From the NCBI GenBank assembly GCA_963978545.1, contig OZ021724.1, positions 99,647,163 through 99,711,162 of the forward strand: a DNA stretch of 64,000 bases, read 5' to 3'. Source of the stretch: Linyphia triangularis (Eukaryota; Arthropoda; Arachnida; Araneae; Linyphiidae). Positions 35,441 through 48,221 of this stretch are shown piece after piece. Each line of letters starts with the position of its first letter. Within the stretch, counting starts at the first letter, position 1. The position numbers were made by a program, and so were the translations under genes. Below the pieces are notes generated by a model. The model was not told where the DNA came from. It did not search any database and worked only from the letters and a program-made list of their open reading frames with translations.

Positions 35441-36179
35441 TGTTAAGAAATTTCTGTATATTTGTATATATTTCGTAGAATTAATTATGTAAAAAGAAAA
35501 ATTTATGTACATTTCGCATTAGGCAGTGCAAGAGTTTGTCTTTACTTCGCTTTCCTGCAATGCGTCTCTTAATGCTTGAAAACGTGTTCTACAGAGATAA
35601 TGTTGAAAAACGAGTTTTACAAGGAGAAGGCCATTTAATATTATGGTTAATGGCAATCTCGCCAACTTAGCGAGATTGAGCCAAGTTGGCGAGATTGAGC
35701 CAAGTTGGCGACGGTGTTGGCGACTAAATCTGGTCGCCAATTTGGCGTGAAATCGCAAAATGTCGCCAAACTTGGCGACCATTTGGTGACACTTTCGGTC
35801 CCCATGTACCTGTGTAGGGCTTTTCGACTGTGATTTGGAAAGTTCACCAAACTTCTATCTCTGGAAGATTTGAGAAGGAAGCTTTCCTATCTGAGGTCAA
35901 TATAGAGTTGAGTTAGTTAATTAGTTGTCTCTCGACGAGCATTCAGAATAGTTTCGAAAGTGAGCTGTATTGCCTTGTCTTTTGCGTTGATTTTAGCAGT
36001 TGTGTATTTAGTTTTTAGCTGCTGTTTGTGCTCTATTTTTGAGTAAGGAGCTGTATTGTGTCTATTAGAACGGGAAGTTCTGGAGTTGTAAAAGAATCTG
36101 CGAAGAGTTATATCGGAATAAATTTCTTCAAGTTTTAATCTGCTCTGGCTTCAAGTCTTTCGAACCCATCCACGCTAGA
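35441..36179 (+). mobile_element. Solo LTR, second LTR family
   Basis: 739 bp, the same length as the copy at 14303, starting TGTTAAGAAA. The 3' terminus is degraded (CACGCTAGA in place of CACGTAACA). Flanking CTAT occurs at 35437-35440 and 36180-36183. The AATAAA and the TTGGCGA cluster are retained. Confidence 0.85.
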
Positions 36180-36183
36180 CTAT

Positions 36184-36559
36184 ATTTAACCCTTAGTTAG
36201 CCGCGTGACCTTTTGTCTCCCTGTTAGTCACGTGGGGAACATGTCCTCAAAATTAAAATTTTCCTGCATATCATTAAATTCGAGATAAAATACCAAAGTG
36301 AGTGGTTATTTTAATTGAAAGAACAAAGTATTACTGAACAGAATAAAGTAAAAATTAAAACATATTTTAAAATTTACTTGAAAAAAAAAAAAAAACCCTG
36401 TAAGAATGCTTTGATCATGGGCTGCCATCTATTGAACGTGGGGGACATTTGCGAACTGCGCGACTGACCATCGATTTATATGGAGAAACTACTAGCTACT
36501 TATTTTTAATCACATTAAAACTATTTTTCCGGTCAAACAAACAAAAAGCACATTTTTTT
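36184..36559. other. No feature recognised
   Basis: Begins TTAACCCTTAGTTAGCCGCG, which looks like one end of a TTAA element, but no partner end was found. Confidence 0.45.
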
Positions 36560-37870
36560 TTTTTTTTTTTTTTTGCATCTCTACCATTTTGGAACGTCCT
36601 GGTCTCAAAAAAGTGGTAAAAAAAAAAAAAAAATGTTTATATGTTCATTTGTCTGTTCGTCTCGTATTATCATAACTCTCGAATGGATTAACTTACGGGG
36701 ATTTGGATCCAAAAAATGTTTAAATAATCAATTTTGAGTTTATTATTGTTAATCAAAATTTAAATTCGCTCCTTTAAAATTAAACATCATTTGTAATAAA
36801 ACTTCAACTAGAAGTATTTTTAATGACTTTTTGATGACAAAATTGATAACAATTAGTGTAAGTAAAATTTTCTATAAAATGTTTTTTTCTCAAAACTACA
36901 TTTTTCAAGTTTCATGCTGACTGACTGACTGCTTTCAGAGTATCTGGCGCCATCAGCAACACGAGGGCTATAATGCTCCAAAACATTCGTCATTAGACCT
37001 ACCTTCATACATTTACAAACACCCATGCCTTACCCGGGACTCGAACCCGCAACCTCGTGGTCTAGAAGCTAGCAAGCTAACCACTATACCGTTTGGTAAG
37101 CTCAAGTTTCATGCACCTTTTTCTCAGAAACTACGCAAACTATCTTCGTGAAATTTTTACCAATTATTCTTTCTATGTATCTGTATGTACTGAAGTGAGA
37201 TTTTGTTGTTATTTTTTAAAAAAAAATTTGGTTTGCCTTTTTCGGTAAAAAAAATAACTAATTTGAGTGACTTTCACGAAAATTTGTTTTAAAAAAAAGA
37301 GTAAATGAATCACCATCAAAAGCTAACTTCAGTAGAATAACAAGTGTCTGCTAAATGCATTGAAAAAAAAATTAAGCTTTTGTGTAAAATATTTTCTTAG
37401 AAAAAGGTACATGAAATATGCCAAATTAATATAACTGGTTTAAAATGGTGCCAACTCTTCTTATGGTGTTCAATTTTTTATGGTTACAGTGTGACTTGTC
37501 ATTAAGGTTAAACTGGTCAAAAAACATTTATATTTTTCAGTATTTGCCAAAAAACACGGTCTAACTATGTTTTGGTCAAAATCACTGTGTTAATACCTTT
37601 TAAAGTATTCTAGACATCTGCTCTGTCAAAATTTCCTTAGAAATTTATAAAAGATTAAAAAGTTAAAAAACGTGAGTCTTCAACATAAAGTTCCCTTCCC
37701 TTGAGTCTCGATCGCCCATCCTCCTTTGTTTCACTTACAAGAAAGGAATAATGTAATAGTTATCGCCAAACATATAGCCAATTTGGAAGATTTTTTTTGC
37801 CAAAATTTAATAATTATCTCCAAAAATATCGCCAAAGTGGCCATTATTTTTGGATATCCCTCCGCAAATT
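36560..37870 (-). repeat. R5 repeat, reverse, with unrelated insert
   Basis: R5 from 36575 to about 36710 and again from about 37430 to 37870. Between them lie AT-rich DNA and SINE1 (36918). Confidence 0.65.
36918..37101 (-). mobile_element. SINE1 copy with an odd tail
   Basis: Reverse copy; the AACC tail is replaced by a CTGA-repeat. Duplication TCAAGTTTCATGC at 36905-36917 and 37102-37114. Confidence 0.85.
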
Positions 37871-38967
37871 AATATTTATTAATTTACCGGAAATAGAAAA
37901 TGGGCATGGATATTCAAAATTAAGAATATTATTTAAATATGCATTCAATTTTTAACGATATAAAAAAGTATGATAGACTATGATGTAAAAAATGAAGAAA
38001 TAATGGAGTGATTTTTTGTTGTTGTACTATTAGCTTTTCGAAATTTTATAGCACTGTTTGATTAAAATGACAATGGTACGTTGAATGGACAGGGATGGAA
38101 TCAGAAATGCAGCGAAATGTTGCAAAATTGATTGCAATATTCAAATGTTCTAATACTTAATCCGAATCAACACTTACAATCTGAATATAGCTCAATAAGT
38201 TCATTGTTTCTCAAGTGAAAACGATCTCTATGATCCCTTTACTGATGGATAGGACAGCCAAATCAGTAAATGTTGCAGGTTGCAGTGGTTTTGCGAGTGG
38301 TTTTAACTGTCATAAAGTTACTAATTAACAGAATGAGGTACTTTCGTCTAATAATAATTTTATACAACTTGAAGGAATATTTCCTTGCACGTTTGTGCTT
38401 AAGAAAATACTGCAACTGGTCAGAAAATGGTTGATGCTCCCTTTCCCACCCAAAAACCCCCTCCCACGAGCACAGTTTAGTCGCTAACATTAAGGTTGCT
38501 ACAGTTGGCAACAAGATGCTTTTACACTTCCTTCTATTAACCAAGGACCTTCTTGGAAGTGGTCTTCCTTGGAGGTCCCGTGTTTGTTGGCAGTGTCCGT
38601 CTGTTAAGAACAAAGCAGCCACGCCCTTCTGCCTTTTGACGGATGGGCCGATCCGTGGTGGGATCGTGTGGGCTACCACGGCGATGAGATCGTCTGTTGC
38701 AAAGTCATTTGTCAGTGCAGGGGTGGTCGCAGTACGTCACGAGACAGAAGCGACCTGATGAACGGTCTGGAATGGGCTGTTGAGGTCATTAACGCTTGGA
38801 TTTCTGTTTGAAGAAGTTTTTTTTTTTTTTTTTCTTCTTGGGGTGTTTTGAGGATTAGTGAATGAGGTGCACTTTTTGAAACACCTGGTCAGCATTCGTT
38901 TTAGGAATTCTTATACATATACATTAGGTTGTTAGGTGTTAGGTACATTAGGTATACATATACATTA
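37871..38967. other. No gene assigned
   Basis: Overlapping ORFs (138 codons minus at 38263-38679; 80 codons plus at 38516-38758) have no recognisable domain. Local GC is higher at 38440-38760. Confidence 0.4.
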
Positions 38968-39151
38968 GGTTGGCTGGTTGTTTTCAGATTATCTGGCGCC
39001 GTCAGCAACACGAGGGCTATAATGCGCCGAAACATTCGTCATTAGACAAGCCAACATGCATTTACAAATACCCATGCCTAACACGGGACTCGAACCCGCA
39101 ACCTCGCAGTCTAGAAGCTAGCACGCTAACCACTATACCGTTTGGTCGACC
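38968..39151 (-). mobile_element. SINE1 copy
   Basis: Reverse copy inside a TACATTAGGT/ATACATA-rich stretch. The duplication is hard to define because of that repetition. Confidence 0.85.
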
Positions 39152-40091
39152 ATATACATATGAATTGCGAAATTTGACTTAAGTTAGCGTTTTTGTTTTT
39201 ATTTGTTTTAAAATATTCCCGAATTCATTACCATTAAAAGGATACCATTATCTTTCTGAGACTGAAATTACTTTTATATTACAGTAGGTTTTGTGAAACT
39301 GTTTTGTATCATGTCCGGTTCATTAGTGTAGTAAACTTTAAACGCGTTTTCTGAAGAATGACATTTTGGTGTTATATGACTTTACGCCAACGGTTATAAC
39401 TTCATGATAAATGGACCGATTTATAAAATTATAATTTGTTTAGTAGATAATAGTTGTGAATGTGTTATCTATGGAGAATCTAATATATATTGTTATAAAC
39501 ACATTTTTATGCATATTTTAATCCTAATTTTTTGTTAAAAACTATGTATTTTTTTAAACTTTTTATTTAAAAATTTATAATTAAATAAATATTAAGGTCA
39601 AATTTAAAATTCTCCATAGGAACATGCGTCAATATGATATCTCTTATTTGCAATAAAAATAATACCTCTAAGTTAATTACAATTTTATTTATGCATGTTC
39701 TAATAATGTCCTAATTAGTCCCTTTAATTGTAATTAGCTGATTAACAAATTGACGGAAAAAAAAGTTTATATATATAAAAGTGCATCATTTTTAACTCTG
39801 ATATAGTGCCAAAAAAATTTGAAATTATAACCTAAAAATTAAAGAAAATCATCTCAATTGTATATGTACAACTTAATTTTTTTCATTTCTTACAATGGTT
39901 ATAAGTTTAATGATCGTATATCCCTTTAATATATAAATGCTGAGTTAGTTCTTTCCGAAATTTTCGAGCAAAATGATAGATCCCTAATTGGACAATTCTA
40001 GTCCTTGGTACACCAAAAACACCACAGCTAAGACAGTTTTAATAGGAAGCCCTAGTAAGGATCATTCCCTATACTCGCTATGTTACAATCT
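39152..40091. other. No feature recognised
   Basis: Very AT-rich, stop-dense in all frames. Confidence 0.5.
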
Positions 40092-40105
40092 TCCAAGTCC
40101 AGTGC

Positions 40106-40291
40106 GCCGACCAAACGGTAGAGTGGTTAGCGTGCTGGCTTCTAGACCGCGAGGTTGCGGGTTCCGAGTCCCGTGTTGGCATGGGTGTTTGTAAATGTAT
40201 GTTGGATTGTTAAATGACGAAATGTTTCGGCGCATTATAGCCCTCGTGTTGCTGACGGCGCCAGATAATCTGAATACAACCAACCAACCAA
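40106..40291 (+). mobile_element. SINE1 copy
   Basis: Full length; duplication TCCAAGTCCAGTGC at 40092-40105 and 40292-40305. Confidence 0.9.
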
Positions 40292-40317
40292 TCCAAGTCC
40301 AGTGCATTCAGAAACTA

Positions 40318-40434
40318 TAGTCAAACCTCGTTAACGCCAAGTCGATGGGGGCCATCGAAATTATTCGTGTTAACCGAATTTCGCGTTAAACGGGATTTCG
40401 TGTTAAACGATTTCGTATTAACGGGGTTTGACTG
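40318..40434. mobile_element. Small pogo-type MITE
   Basis: 117 bp; ends AGTCAAACCTCGTTAACG and the inverse CGTATTAACGGGGTTTGACT, flanked by TA. The interior is made of imperfect CGTGTTAA/CGAATTTCG repeats. Non-coding. Confidence 0.78.
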
Positions 40435-40769
40435 TACCTTGACATTTGGTGAGTAGATAAAAAAAAAGATCACTTAATGAAATAACATAAAGTGTGTTCA
40501 TTTATTCTCTATCAATTATAAATGAAAATTAAAATAGCAAAAGACAAAGCCAGGTGGAGCCACTGTATATGGCATCGACGTAAGGAATTCAGATGTATAA
40601 AATAAAATATATTAGACGTTATTTTCGAGTTTTTAACTCATGTTATTTTATTAAGTGTTTGTTTACGTACGTACTCACTGAATGTCAAGGTGGTTATAGA
40701 AAGTAGTTTCTAAATGCACTGGGCTAGAAGGTCGTAACACAGAGAATATTGGGAATTCTCCTTACTTGG

Positions 40770-40946
40770 TTGGTTGTATTCAGATTATCTGGCGCCGTCA
40801 GCAACACGAGGGCTATAATGTACCGAAACTTTCGTCATTAGACAAGCCAACATACATTTACAAACACCCATACCTAACACGGGACTCGAACCCGCAACCT
40901 CGTGGTCTAGAAGCTTGCACTCTAATCACTGTACCGTTTAGTCGGC
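40770..40946 (-). mobile_element. SINE1 copy
   Basis: Reverse copy; duplication CTCCTTACTTGG at 40758-40769 and 40947-40958. Confidence 0.9.
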
Positions 40947-41321
40947 CTCCTTACTTGGACATAAGCTTAATAATATCTGAATCACATGGAATTATGTGTA
41001 TCCTTTGACGCTAAAAGGGGAGTTTGCCTCTTCCCTAAAATGAATTTTTATTGGAATAAATACTAAGGTAGAGGCAACGGTTGAATTTATAAGCAGATTT
41101 ATGTGCCCTTTATTAAAAATGTGGTATTTTTGTAAAGTTTCCATTTGATGTTGGTCTCTATTAGAAGTTGGAAAGTTTTTCATTTCCTGGTATATGTCAG
41201 ACGTCTGTTTTTGCCATCAAACTAATCTCTAAATACAATCTCTTAAAAACATTTCACAAAGAATTCCAAAAAACTTTTTTAAGAAATCAATGCTACATAC
41301 AAACATTTTAGCCGTCTTTCA

Positions 41322-41402
41322 CCTCATCCCATGTACGCTAAGCAATCCTCTGTAATCCTTGCCAAAAATTACAGAGGATTGCTTAATGTACATGGAATGA
41401 GG
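41322..41402. ncRNA. Pre-miRNA-like hairpin (candidate only)
   Basis: Two 34-nt arms (41322-41355 and 41369-41402) pair with two mismatches and one wobble around a 13-nt loop. The arm core is TAAGCAATCCTCTGTAA. The size and shape fit an animal microRNA precursor, but a small MITE or chance palindrome in transposon-rich DNA is at least as likely. No flanking duplication was identified. Confidence 0.3.
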
Positions 41403-41605
41403 TAAGTGTTATCGAACTTCGGATTTAAAATTGTATAGGTATTAGGCAACTTTACACAATGCATTTCGGTCATAGCATTCAATAATATTTTTACCTATTG
41501 AAATATCAATAGTTCTTCAAAAACTAAAACTTCCTGCACTCCAAAATGTACTAAGGATGACACCATATTAAAGTATTGGTGTGGGAAAAACTACGTTATA
41601 TTAAG

Positions 41606-42490
41606 TAGGGGTGTGGAACATAACACAACTTTCAATAAAATAAATAAAAAAAACCTCCGCCAAAATTGTAGATTTGGCGATATATTTTTTGATAATTCTT
41701 ATATTATCATTTCTTATAAGTGACACCGAGGAGACGAGAAAAAACGATCGTTGATGAGAAATGCTCAAGCAAAGAGAGCTCTGTGTTGAAGGCATTAGCA
41801 ATTTTACGGAAATATTGAGGTGGAGATGTTTAGAACTCTTTAAGAGGCACTACTACAGCGATTTTGATCAAAATCGTTCGAGCCGTTTTTTAGCAATCAT
41901 TGAAAAACTTTTTTTTTCTTCCCAAATGGCATCTACCTTATGCGCATGCGCGATTTTGACGAAAACCTTAAAGGTATGTCCCATAGCCACCACCAACCCG
42001 AGCAACAAATTTGAACATCGTAGGTCAGTTTGTTCGGTAATTACGCTGACCACAGACCATAGACTTATTATTATCAATAGACTGCGCGTTCCCACTTCAA
42101 TTATACAACGAGAATGAAACCAAAATGAATCACATGAGTAGGGACTTTTTGGGAGCAGGGTTGCAGATTTGGCTGGTTTCTCCTCACTCAGGCGATAAAG
42201 GATAATAAGATTATTAGATAAAGGATTCATTTTACGACGTAGCCAAATTAAAAACCACGTGACTGATAGACGAATTTTGTGATTCATTTTGGTTTCATTC
42301 TCGTTGTATGATTGAAGTGGGAACGCGCAGTCTATTGATAATAAGTCTATGTCACAGATACACAGACATACATTTTTTATAGATCACTTTTTTGAATTTA
42401 GGATGATCCAAAACGTAAAGAATCCGAGAATTTTTTATTTTTTTTTACCGAATGCTGTAATTTCATTACCCTGTGTATACATATGTGTAA
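41606..42490 (+). repeat. R5 repeat with MITE
   Basis: Forward R5 starting TAGGGGTGTGGAACATAACA and ending TTCATTACCC...GTGTAATTGAAA; the MITE 42058-42351 sits in its last third. Confidence 0.74.
42058..42351. mobile_element. MITE with about 80-bp inverted ends
   Basis: Ends CATAGACTTATTATTATCAA and inverse; arms match over about 80 bp (for example AACGAGAATGAAACCAAAAT). Flanks CCACAGAC and TCACAGAT are similar, compatible with an 8-bp duplication. Inserted in R5. Confidence 0.78.
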
Positions 42491-43079
42491 TTGAAATTAA
42501 AAATACTATGTCTGGTAAGGCTGGATGAAAAGTACAAGATGGATAAAGTGTTTGTAAAGAGCCTTGATTTTTTTTTTTTTTTTTTTTTTTTAAAGTTTAT
42601 TGGAAATCTTTGTGAAATTAATCTTTGTGTTCTTAAGAGTTATACCTTAATTTTACTTTCGAATAAATTAAAAATCCTTCTCCTAAACTAAATTCAAACG
42701 CTTTTTAATTTTTTTTTTTTTTTTTTTTTGAATTCTCAACTGCCAGAAGGGTACCCTCTGACACCTTTCTTTCAGTGCCCCCTTTTGAAATGACTTAACA
42801 AGAAAAAGAGATAACTTAACATTAACAAGGAGGATAGCGCATTAGCCGATGTTGCAAAATCTTTTTATTACCGCAGATGTGGGTGGTCTCGATACGTTAC
42901 GGACCAGTTCTCTGGCCAGATCAGGAAGTCCCGACAGAAAATCTTGACACATAAAAGCAATTTAGGCTGATGAATAAGGAGGATAACTTAAGGTGTGTAT
43001 GTTTGAAATTCTTGTGCTGCTGCAGTCTCTTGACTACATAGGTTGGAAACTTAAATTATTGCTTATGGTTCGGTTTATA
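42491..43079. other. No feature recognised
   Basis: Two long T runs (42568-42590, 42710-42729); unique sequence otherwise. Confidence 0.5.
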
Positions 43080-43262
43080 ATAGGCAATTTCCGCTTTTTT
43101 TTTTAAAAAAAAACCGAGTGGAATTGGTTTATATTTATGAAGAATTTCTTTCCGAATCCAAATATTTAATTAAAAGTTCTTTAAAAAAAATTATGAACAT
43201 AAAAATTGGCAATGCATGTAAAGAATTTATTTTAAAAACTTCTTTATAGGTTCTATTATTAT
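43080..43262. repeat. Shared AACCGAGTG repeat plus R2 end
   Basis: AAAACCGAGTGGAATTGG...ATATTTATGAAGAATTTC recurs at 57634-57725. 43192-43262 is an R2 terminal fragment. Confidence 0.55.
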
Positions 43263-43332
43263 GGGATCCCAAAAACATGATGTACTTTGGGCTCCGAGTG
43301 TTGCAAATCTGGTCTTGCCTGATATGTGGCTA

Positions 43333-43566
43333 TACTAAACTTCAACTTAACTAGACATCAGTTAGACGATAGATCGTCACAGTGCTCATAGGTATTTAAT
43401 CCATTTTGGCGGCGTGAAAGCATAATGTTCGCCAAACCACAACAGAACAAAAGGCTATAAGGTTTGGCGAGAATTATGTCTTCACTCCGCCAAAATGGAT
43501 TAAATGCCTATGAGCACTGTGACGATCTATCGTCTAACTGATGTCTAGTTAAGTTGAAGTTTAGTA
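43333..43566. mobile_element. TA hairpin MITE
   Basis: 234-bp member of the 25303 family, with the central loop orientation reversed relative to the 25303 copy. TA at both borders. Confidence 0.85.
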
Positions 43567-45029
43567 TAGTTTGGGTTCAGCATGCGACCATCTGCTCCTG
43601 TATGATTCTTGCTTGGTATCACCTCTCTGGCCAGTAAGCACATTTTAGAACCAAAGTTTCGAATCGCCTTCCATATATGATAGATATCCATAAATATTCA
43701 AGTTAGGAAACGGCATCTTCATGGAATAAAGTAACATCTTCAACTGCGTCCAGGTAAGAAAGTGTTTTCAAGAAAACTCGAGAATGGAAAACATCCGCTT
43801 TATCTTAAAAAAAAAGGAAGACATGTTTCTTAAAAAGTAAAGAAACAGTCCGTCACGTCCGTTCATCTGCTCGATGGAGTGTTGCCAACGCACGTACAAA
43901 AACATTGGAAAAAGTTACCAGGTTAAAAGGCACATGGAAAAAAGGAGTTCATATGAAAAAAAGGCAAGAAAAATCGCGGAATTTTTTTTTATTTGGATAA
44001 AGCATTCTCACTATGAAATTACGCTGGTGCATGGCATCATTGGAGGCAGTAAGGTACGGCTAAGGGGTAAGTTAGCTTGTTTGTACAGCACGCAAAAAAA
44101 AATAAAAAAAAATACGAACGATGGCTATATCTTGTAATCTAATTGATGAAGTATTCCAAAGAGTGGTTTGTAATTTATATGATGTTAAATAAAATTAAAA
44201 AAATATATATATATATATATAAATTAATGTTAAAAATATATATATTTTTTTTGGTGATAAATTCTTCTACAGTTAATATATTTTAGCAATTTTTATTTCA
44301 AAAGATAGTTTGTTTAAGGCCAAATATAAATAACATGCAACTTTTGTATCAAACAGTTTTTAAATTATTAATTAATAAAACAAGTTTTAATTTTTTTAAA
44401 AAATAGAAACAGAATTTTTTTGCTTCCATTAGAATTATCATTGTCGAAAATTCCTCCAGAATCTTTTTCATTTCATTTTGACTCTTGGTTCTCGATATTT
44501 TAGCAAAAATGTAAAAAAGCTCACTTTAAGGGACCGCGTAATAGATTACGTCTTGAAGCATGCAAAACGTTCGATTTTTTCCCGTGATAATGAAATTTAC
44601 CCTCAAGATCTTCCAAAACATTTTCGCTCATAAGTCACGTGTTTCTCAATATAATGAACTGAAATATGGTTTCTAGGGTAAACGAGGTATTCTAAATCGA
44701 ATGAAAACAAAAAATAGGGGCTCATATTGAAATTTTTAAAGATAGAGTTAAATTTACTTGGTATACAGCCCCCCTATTTTGTATCAGACATATAGAAAAT
44801 TGTAGACAAAACATTTTGGTGCAAACCGCAAGATTCTACTATAATTAGAACCGAAGATATAGCTATTATTCGGATCTTTTTTTGGTACCTACCTCATCAT
44901 TGGACTTGAGGTCCTCAATAATCCGGCGGCTAGATTAAAGAGCTCATGAGCGGAGAATTGCGAGTTCGGTCCTCGGCTGCCGCCAAAGATCGGCGTGTAC
45001 CTAATGGGAGCTGGTGCACATTAAATCAG
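43567..45029. other. No gene; possible decayed SINE at the end
   Basis: Mostly AT-rich with a (TA)n run at 44203-44221. 44920-45010 has a tRNA-like B box (GAGTTCGGTCCTCG) and GGCGTGTACCTAATGGGAGC, possibly a third SINE type. Confidence 0.4.
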
Positions 45030-45031
45030 TA

Positions 45032-45270
45032 TACATAACTCCAACTTAACTTGACATCACTAGAAGATAGATCTTCACCGTGCTCATAGGCAATTAATCC
45101 ATTTTAGCTGAGTGAAGACATAATTCTCGCCAAACCTTATAGCCTTTTGTTCTCTACAGGGTTGTGGTTTGGCGAACATTATGTTTTCACGCCGAAAAAA
45201 TGGATTAAATACCTATGAGCACTGTGACGATTTACCGTCTAGTGATGTCAAGTCAAGTTGAAGTTTAGTA
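45032..45270. mobile_element. TA hairpin MITE, diverged
   Basis: 239-bp member with a mutated left end (TACATAACTCC) and several arm mismatches; TA at 45030-45031 and 45271-45272. Confidence 0.82.
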
Positions 45271-45272
45271 TA

Positions 45273-45779
45273 GTGGCTTCAATGTCCTCTCGTTGATGTG
45301 GTGGGGTCGGAGATAGAGATTTACACTAGAAGATTTCGATCTCTTATTCTTCTAGATGCTCAAAATTACGAGACGTATGTGTATGGCTGTGTTATGCACT
45401 TTATAAGTAGCAGAAATAGACAGTAGGAACTTACAAACTAAATCAAATTGTTGGATTTGTCTTAGATTTCTTCGTAGTAATTGGCATGATGAAATGAGTA
45501 TGCTATACTCGTGACTTGGAGGCAGAAATTAATTTTTTTTTTTTTTTGTAACTTAAAAAGCCGAAGAAAATTAAAATTGAAAAAAAAAAAAAAAAAAAAA
45601 AAAAATTAAAATTTTTATACTCTCTGCGATTTGCCCTTAGAAAATTATTCATAATATCATTGGAATGGTTTTGGATTTTGAGCTTTTAATTGAAAGAAAA
45701 AAATTATTTTACCACGGAGGAATTAGACAGTGCAAAAACATGCATACTAATTGCCTTTTTTAAATCCTATATATTAAAT
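45273..45779. other. No feature recognised
   Basis: T and A homopolymers at 45532-45547 and 45579-45605; no gene. Confidence 0.5.
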
Positions 45780-46345
45780 TCGATTTTTTTAAATCCTTTA
45801 TACTTACTTTGGTTTTGTGTGCATGTATGTTTGTGGGTATGTTTGTCGATAATGGGCAAATCTAAGGAGACCTAATTAACCCTATTGCCGTCATCCAATC
45901 GGGCTAAAACTTGGAAAGTAGATACAATATCGATGACAACGCATTCCAACATATTTTGCTTGCTGCCACTGCCACTAAAAAGTCGCTTTTAAAGAATACT
46001 AATAAATCGACCTGCTGTCGTCCAATCGCGCTGCAATAGCATTTAACCGATCATTGAAGAAACTCCTTCCTGTTGCCAAACTTGTTTCAATAAATAAATA
46101 ATAAAATTGTTTTACTCAGAATAAATAAAAGATATTTAGATGAGAGTGCACAAATTCCCATTCATTTTTAATGAATAAATTTTGAAAAGTAGTTTACAGC
46201 ATATTTTGCTGATAGAGATGGTGTTTGCGTCTAATTTTAAATTTTAAAAACAAGCACACGCTCCCAACAGGAACGGCGCTGTGTTGATGGATATAAAAAT
46301 TGGCGATGCATATAAAGGATTTATATTAAAAACTTTGTTTATAGG
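45780..46345 (-). repeat. R2 repeat, reverse
   Basis: Full-length or nearly so on the minus strand; ends AAATCCTTTATA (45793) and TATAAAGGATTTATATT (46310). Confidence 0.72.
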
Positions 46346-46717
46346 GGTTATATTATAAAGTTATGTGCCTTCTCTTTGGTCTATAAAATATCCATTCCCG
46401 TCAAAGTGAACACTTATTTTCTAAATAATAAACACACTCCTTGGGTTAGGAAATCGGGGGAGGGAGTGTAAAGATTTCTTTTCTTCCGATTTACAAAAAT
46501 AGAACGGAAAGATGAAATAGAAATTGATGTAAGTGTCACGAAGAAGGGGGTCACGTATGGAGGTAGGAGAAGGGAAGGGGGGGGGGAGGGAGAAGGTCTA
46601 CACATGAGATTTTGATCACGAGAGGGGACACACGGTCGCGTAATGGATAGAAGAGCAAATATGAATAGAGAGATTGGAGAAAGTGGATCTAGAACTTGAC
46701 TGGGAAAGTAACGGAAT

Positions 46718-47368
46718 TAGAGGTTGGCGATATATCGATACGACGATATTTTTATCGATATTTAAAAAAATATATTGATACTAAAAATATCGATACGAGT
46801 CACCGATATATCGATATTTAAAAAAATATATTGATACTAAAAATATCGATACCAGTCACCGATATATCGATATTTTCCATATTTTTTAGTTTTTTGATGA
46901 TCGTTTTGCAGTTCCATGTGTTTTTCGATTTTCTTTATTCCTTTTTCAAAAACTTCAAATCTAAAGTTTGGACTTGGTTGAGAGACAGTTAAAATGGCAC
47001 CCTAACCAAAAAGAAAACACAATGTAAGATCATTTATTAGTAATCATTAACAAAGTGCCGTTTCTGTTGCTAACGTGTGCCTGGAATTTGCATCTAATTT
47101 TAAATATTAAAAACACCTCTTTCAGCAAAATATGCGGTAAACTACTTTTCGAAATTTCTTCTTCAAAAAGAAAAGCGAATTTATGCATTGACATCCAAAT
47201 GTATTTCATTTATTCTGATTGATAATATAATTTTTTTATTAAAACAATTTTTATAATTTATTTATTAAAACAATTTTGGCATAAAGTCATGAAAAGTAGA
47301 AATTTGCCTTAAGAAACTTCGTATCTGGCATAATTGAATAATTGAAAATGAAATAATAATAAATAATA

Positions 47369-47403
<35 letters not shown>

Positions 47404-47492
47404 GTATCGATATATCAATACTTTATCGATAATTTTTTTCTATGCAACGATATAGTATCGATATTTATTTTGATCGATATTTCCGACCTCTA
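46718..47492. mobile_element. hAT-like MITE carrying an R2 fragment
   Basis: 775 bp, ends TAGAGGTTGG and CCGACCTCTA, 8-bp duplication AACGGAAT (46710-46717, 47493-47500). The middle (about 47035-47285) is R2 sequence absent from the 20809 copy. A poly-A run lies at 47370-47399. Confidence 0.88.
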
Positions 47493-48221
47493 AACGGAAT
47501 TACTGTTTGAGAACTCGATCACAAGATGTGATTGGATCAATGATCATTTTGTGATACCTGTGCGTTTTTTACACTCAGATCATTGGTAAAACCAGTGAGG
47601 TAATTCATTGACCTCTTACGTTTTAACGTGCTGTTCTCAAACTTTGGTTGAAATCTATCAAGATTTAAGGGGGTATTCTGGTTTAGAAATTCGAAAAAAA
47701 AATCGATTTTTTTGTGTGTGCATTTTTTCATAGTATAACCCTTCAAGAAAATGTCCCTAAAAGGATTTTTCGAAATTCGAATTATTTTCGGAGTTACAGC
47801 TCATTTTGTGACGCGCCGACAAAACCGTTTCGCAGCCGAGTCGCGCGAGCAAACAATAGACGATCGGCTAACTCTGGCACTCTGGCCGCCAAGGTCTTTT
47901 GTACTCGATGTATTTTCTTCACTCGATGTATATTTCTCAAAATTCACTACTCGGGAACTGGGTGATCGTTTTAACCAATTTAGTTCAAATATATTTATAC
48001 TAAGTGCTCAGTTAAGTTCAGTTTTGTTTCGACTATCTCGCTGTACAAACGTAAGTATTCTGAAATCAGTGACGTGAAAAAATATTTTTTTAGTGTAAAA
48101 TTTAATTAATAACAAGTGAGCATAAAACGTCAGTAAACGACTCCGACTGCGAGCGATTAGTCCTCAAACTTTAAACTCGTTTTTCTCGTAACTACTTTTC
48201 TGGAAACGGTGTGCATGATAT

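Larger units (their letters stand above)
40435..41605. other. SINE1 and hairpin only
   Basis: Apart from the SINE1 at 40770 and the hairpin at 41322, nothing is recognised. Confidence 0.5.

Noticed and set aside
36184..36250. Seventh TTAA element (TTAACCCTTAGTTAGCC)
   Set aside because: No inverted partner end or second TTAA with matching sequence was found.
37880..38760. Host gene from the 138- and 80-codon ORFs
   Set aside because: They overlap on opposite strands, lack domains and show no splice-bounded pattern I can defend.
44920..45010. Third SINE family
   Set aside because: Only one B-box-like word and no target duplication; kept as a possibility in the feature note.
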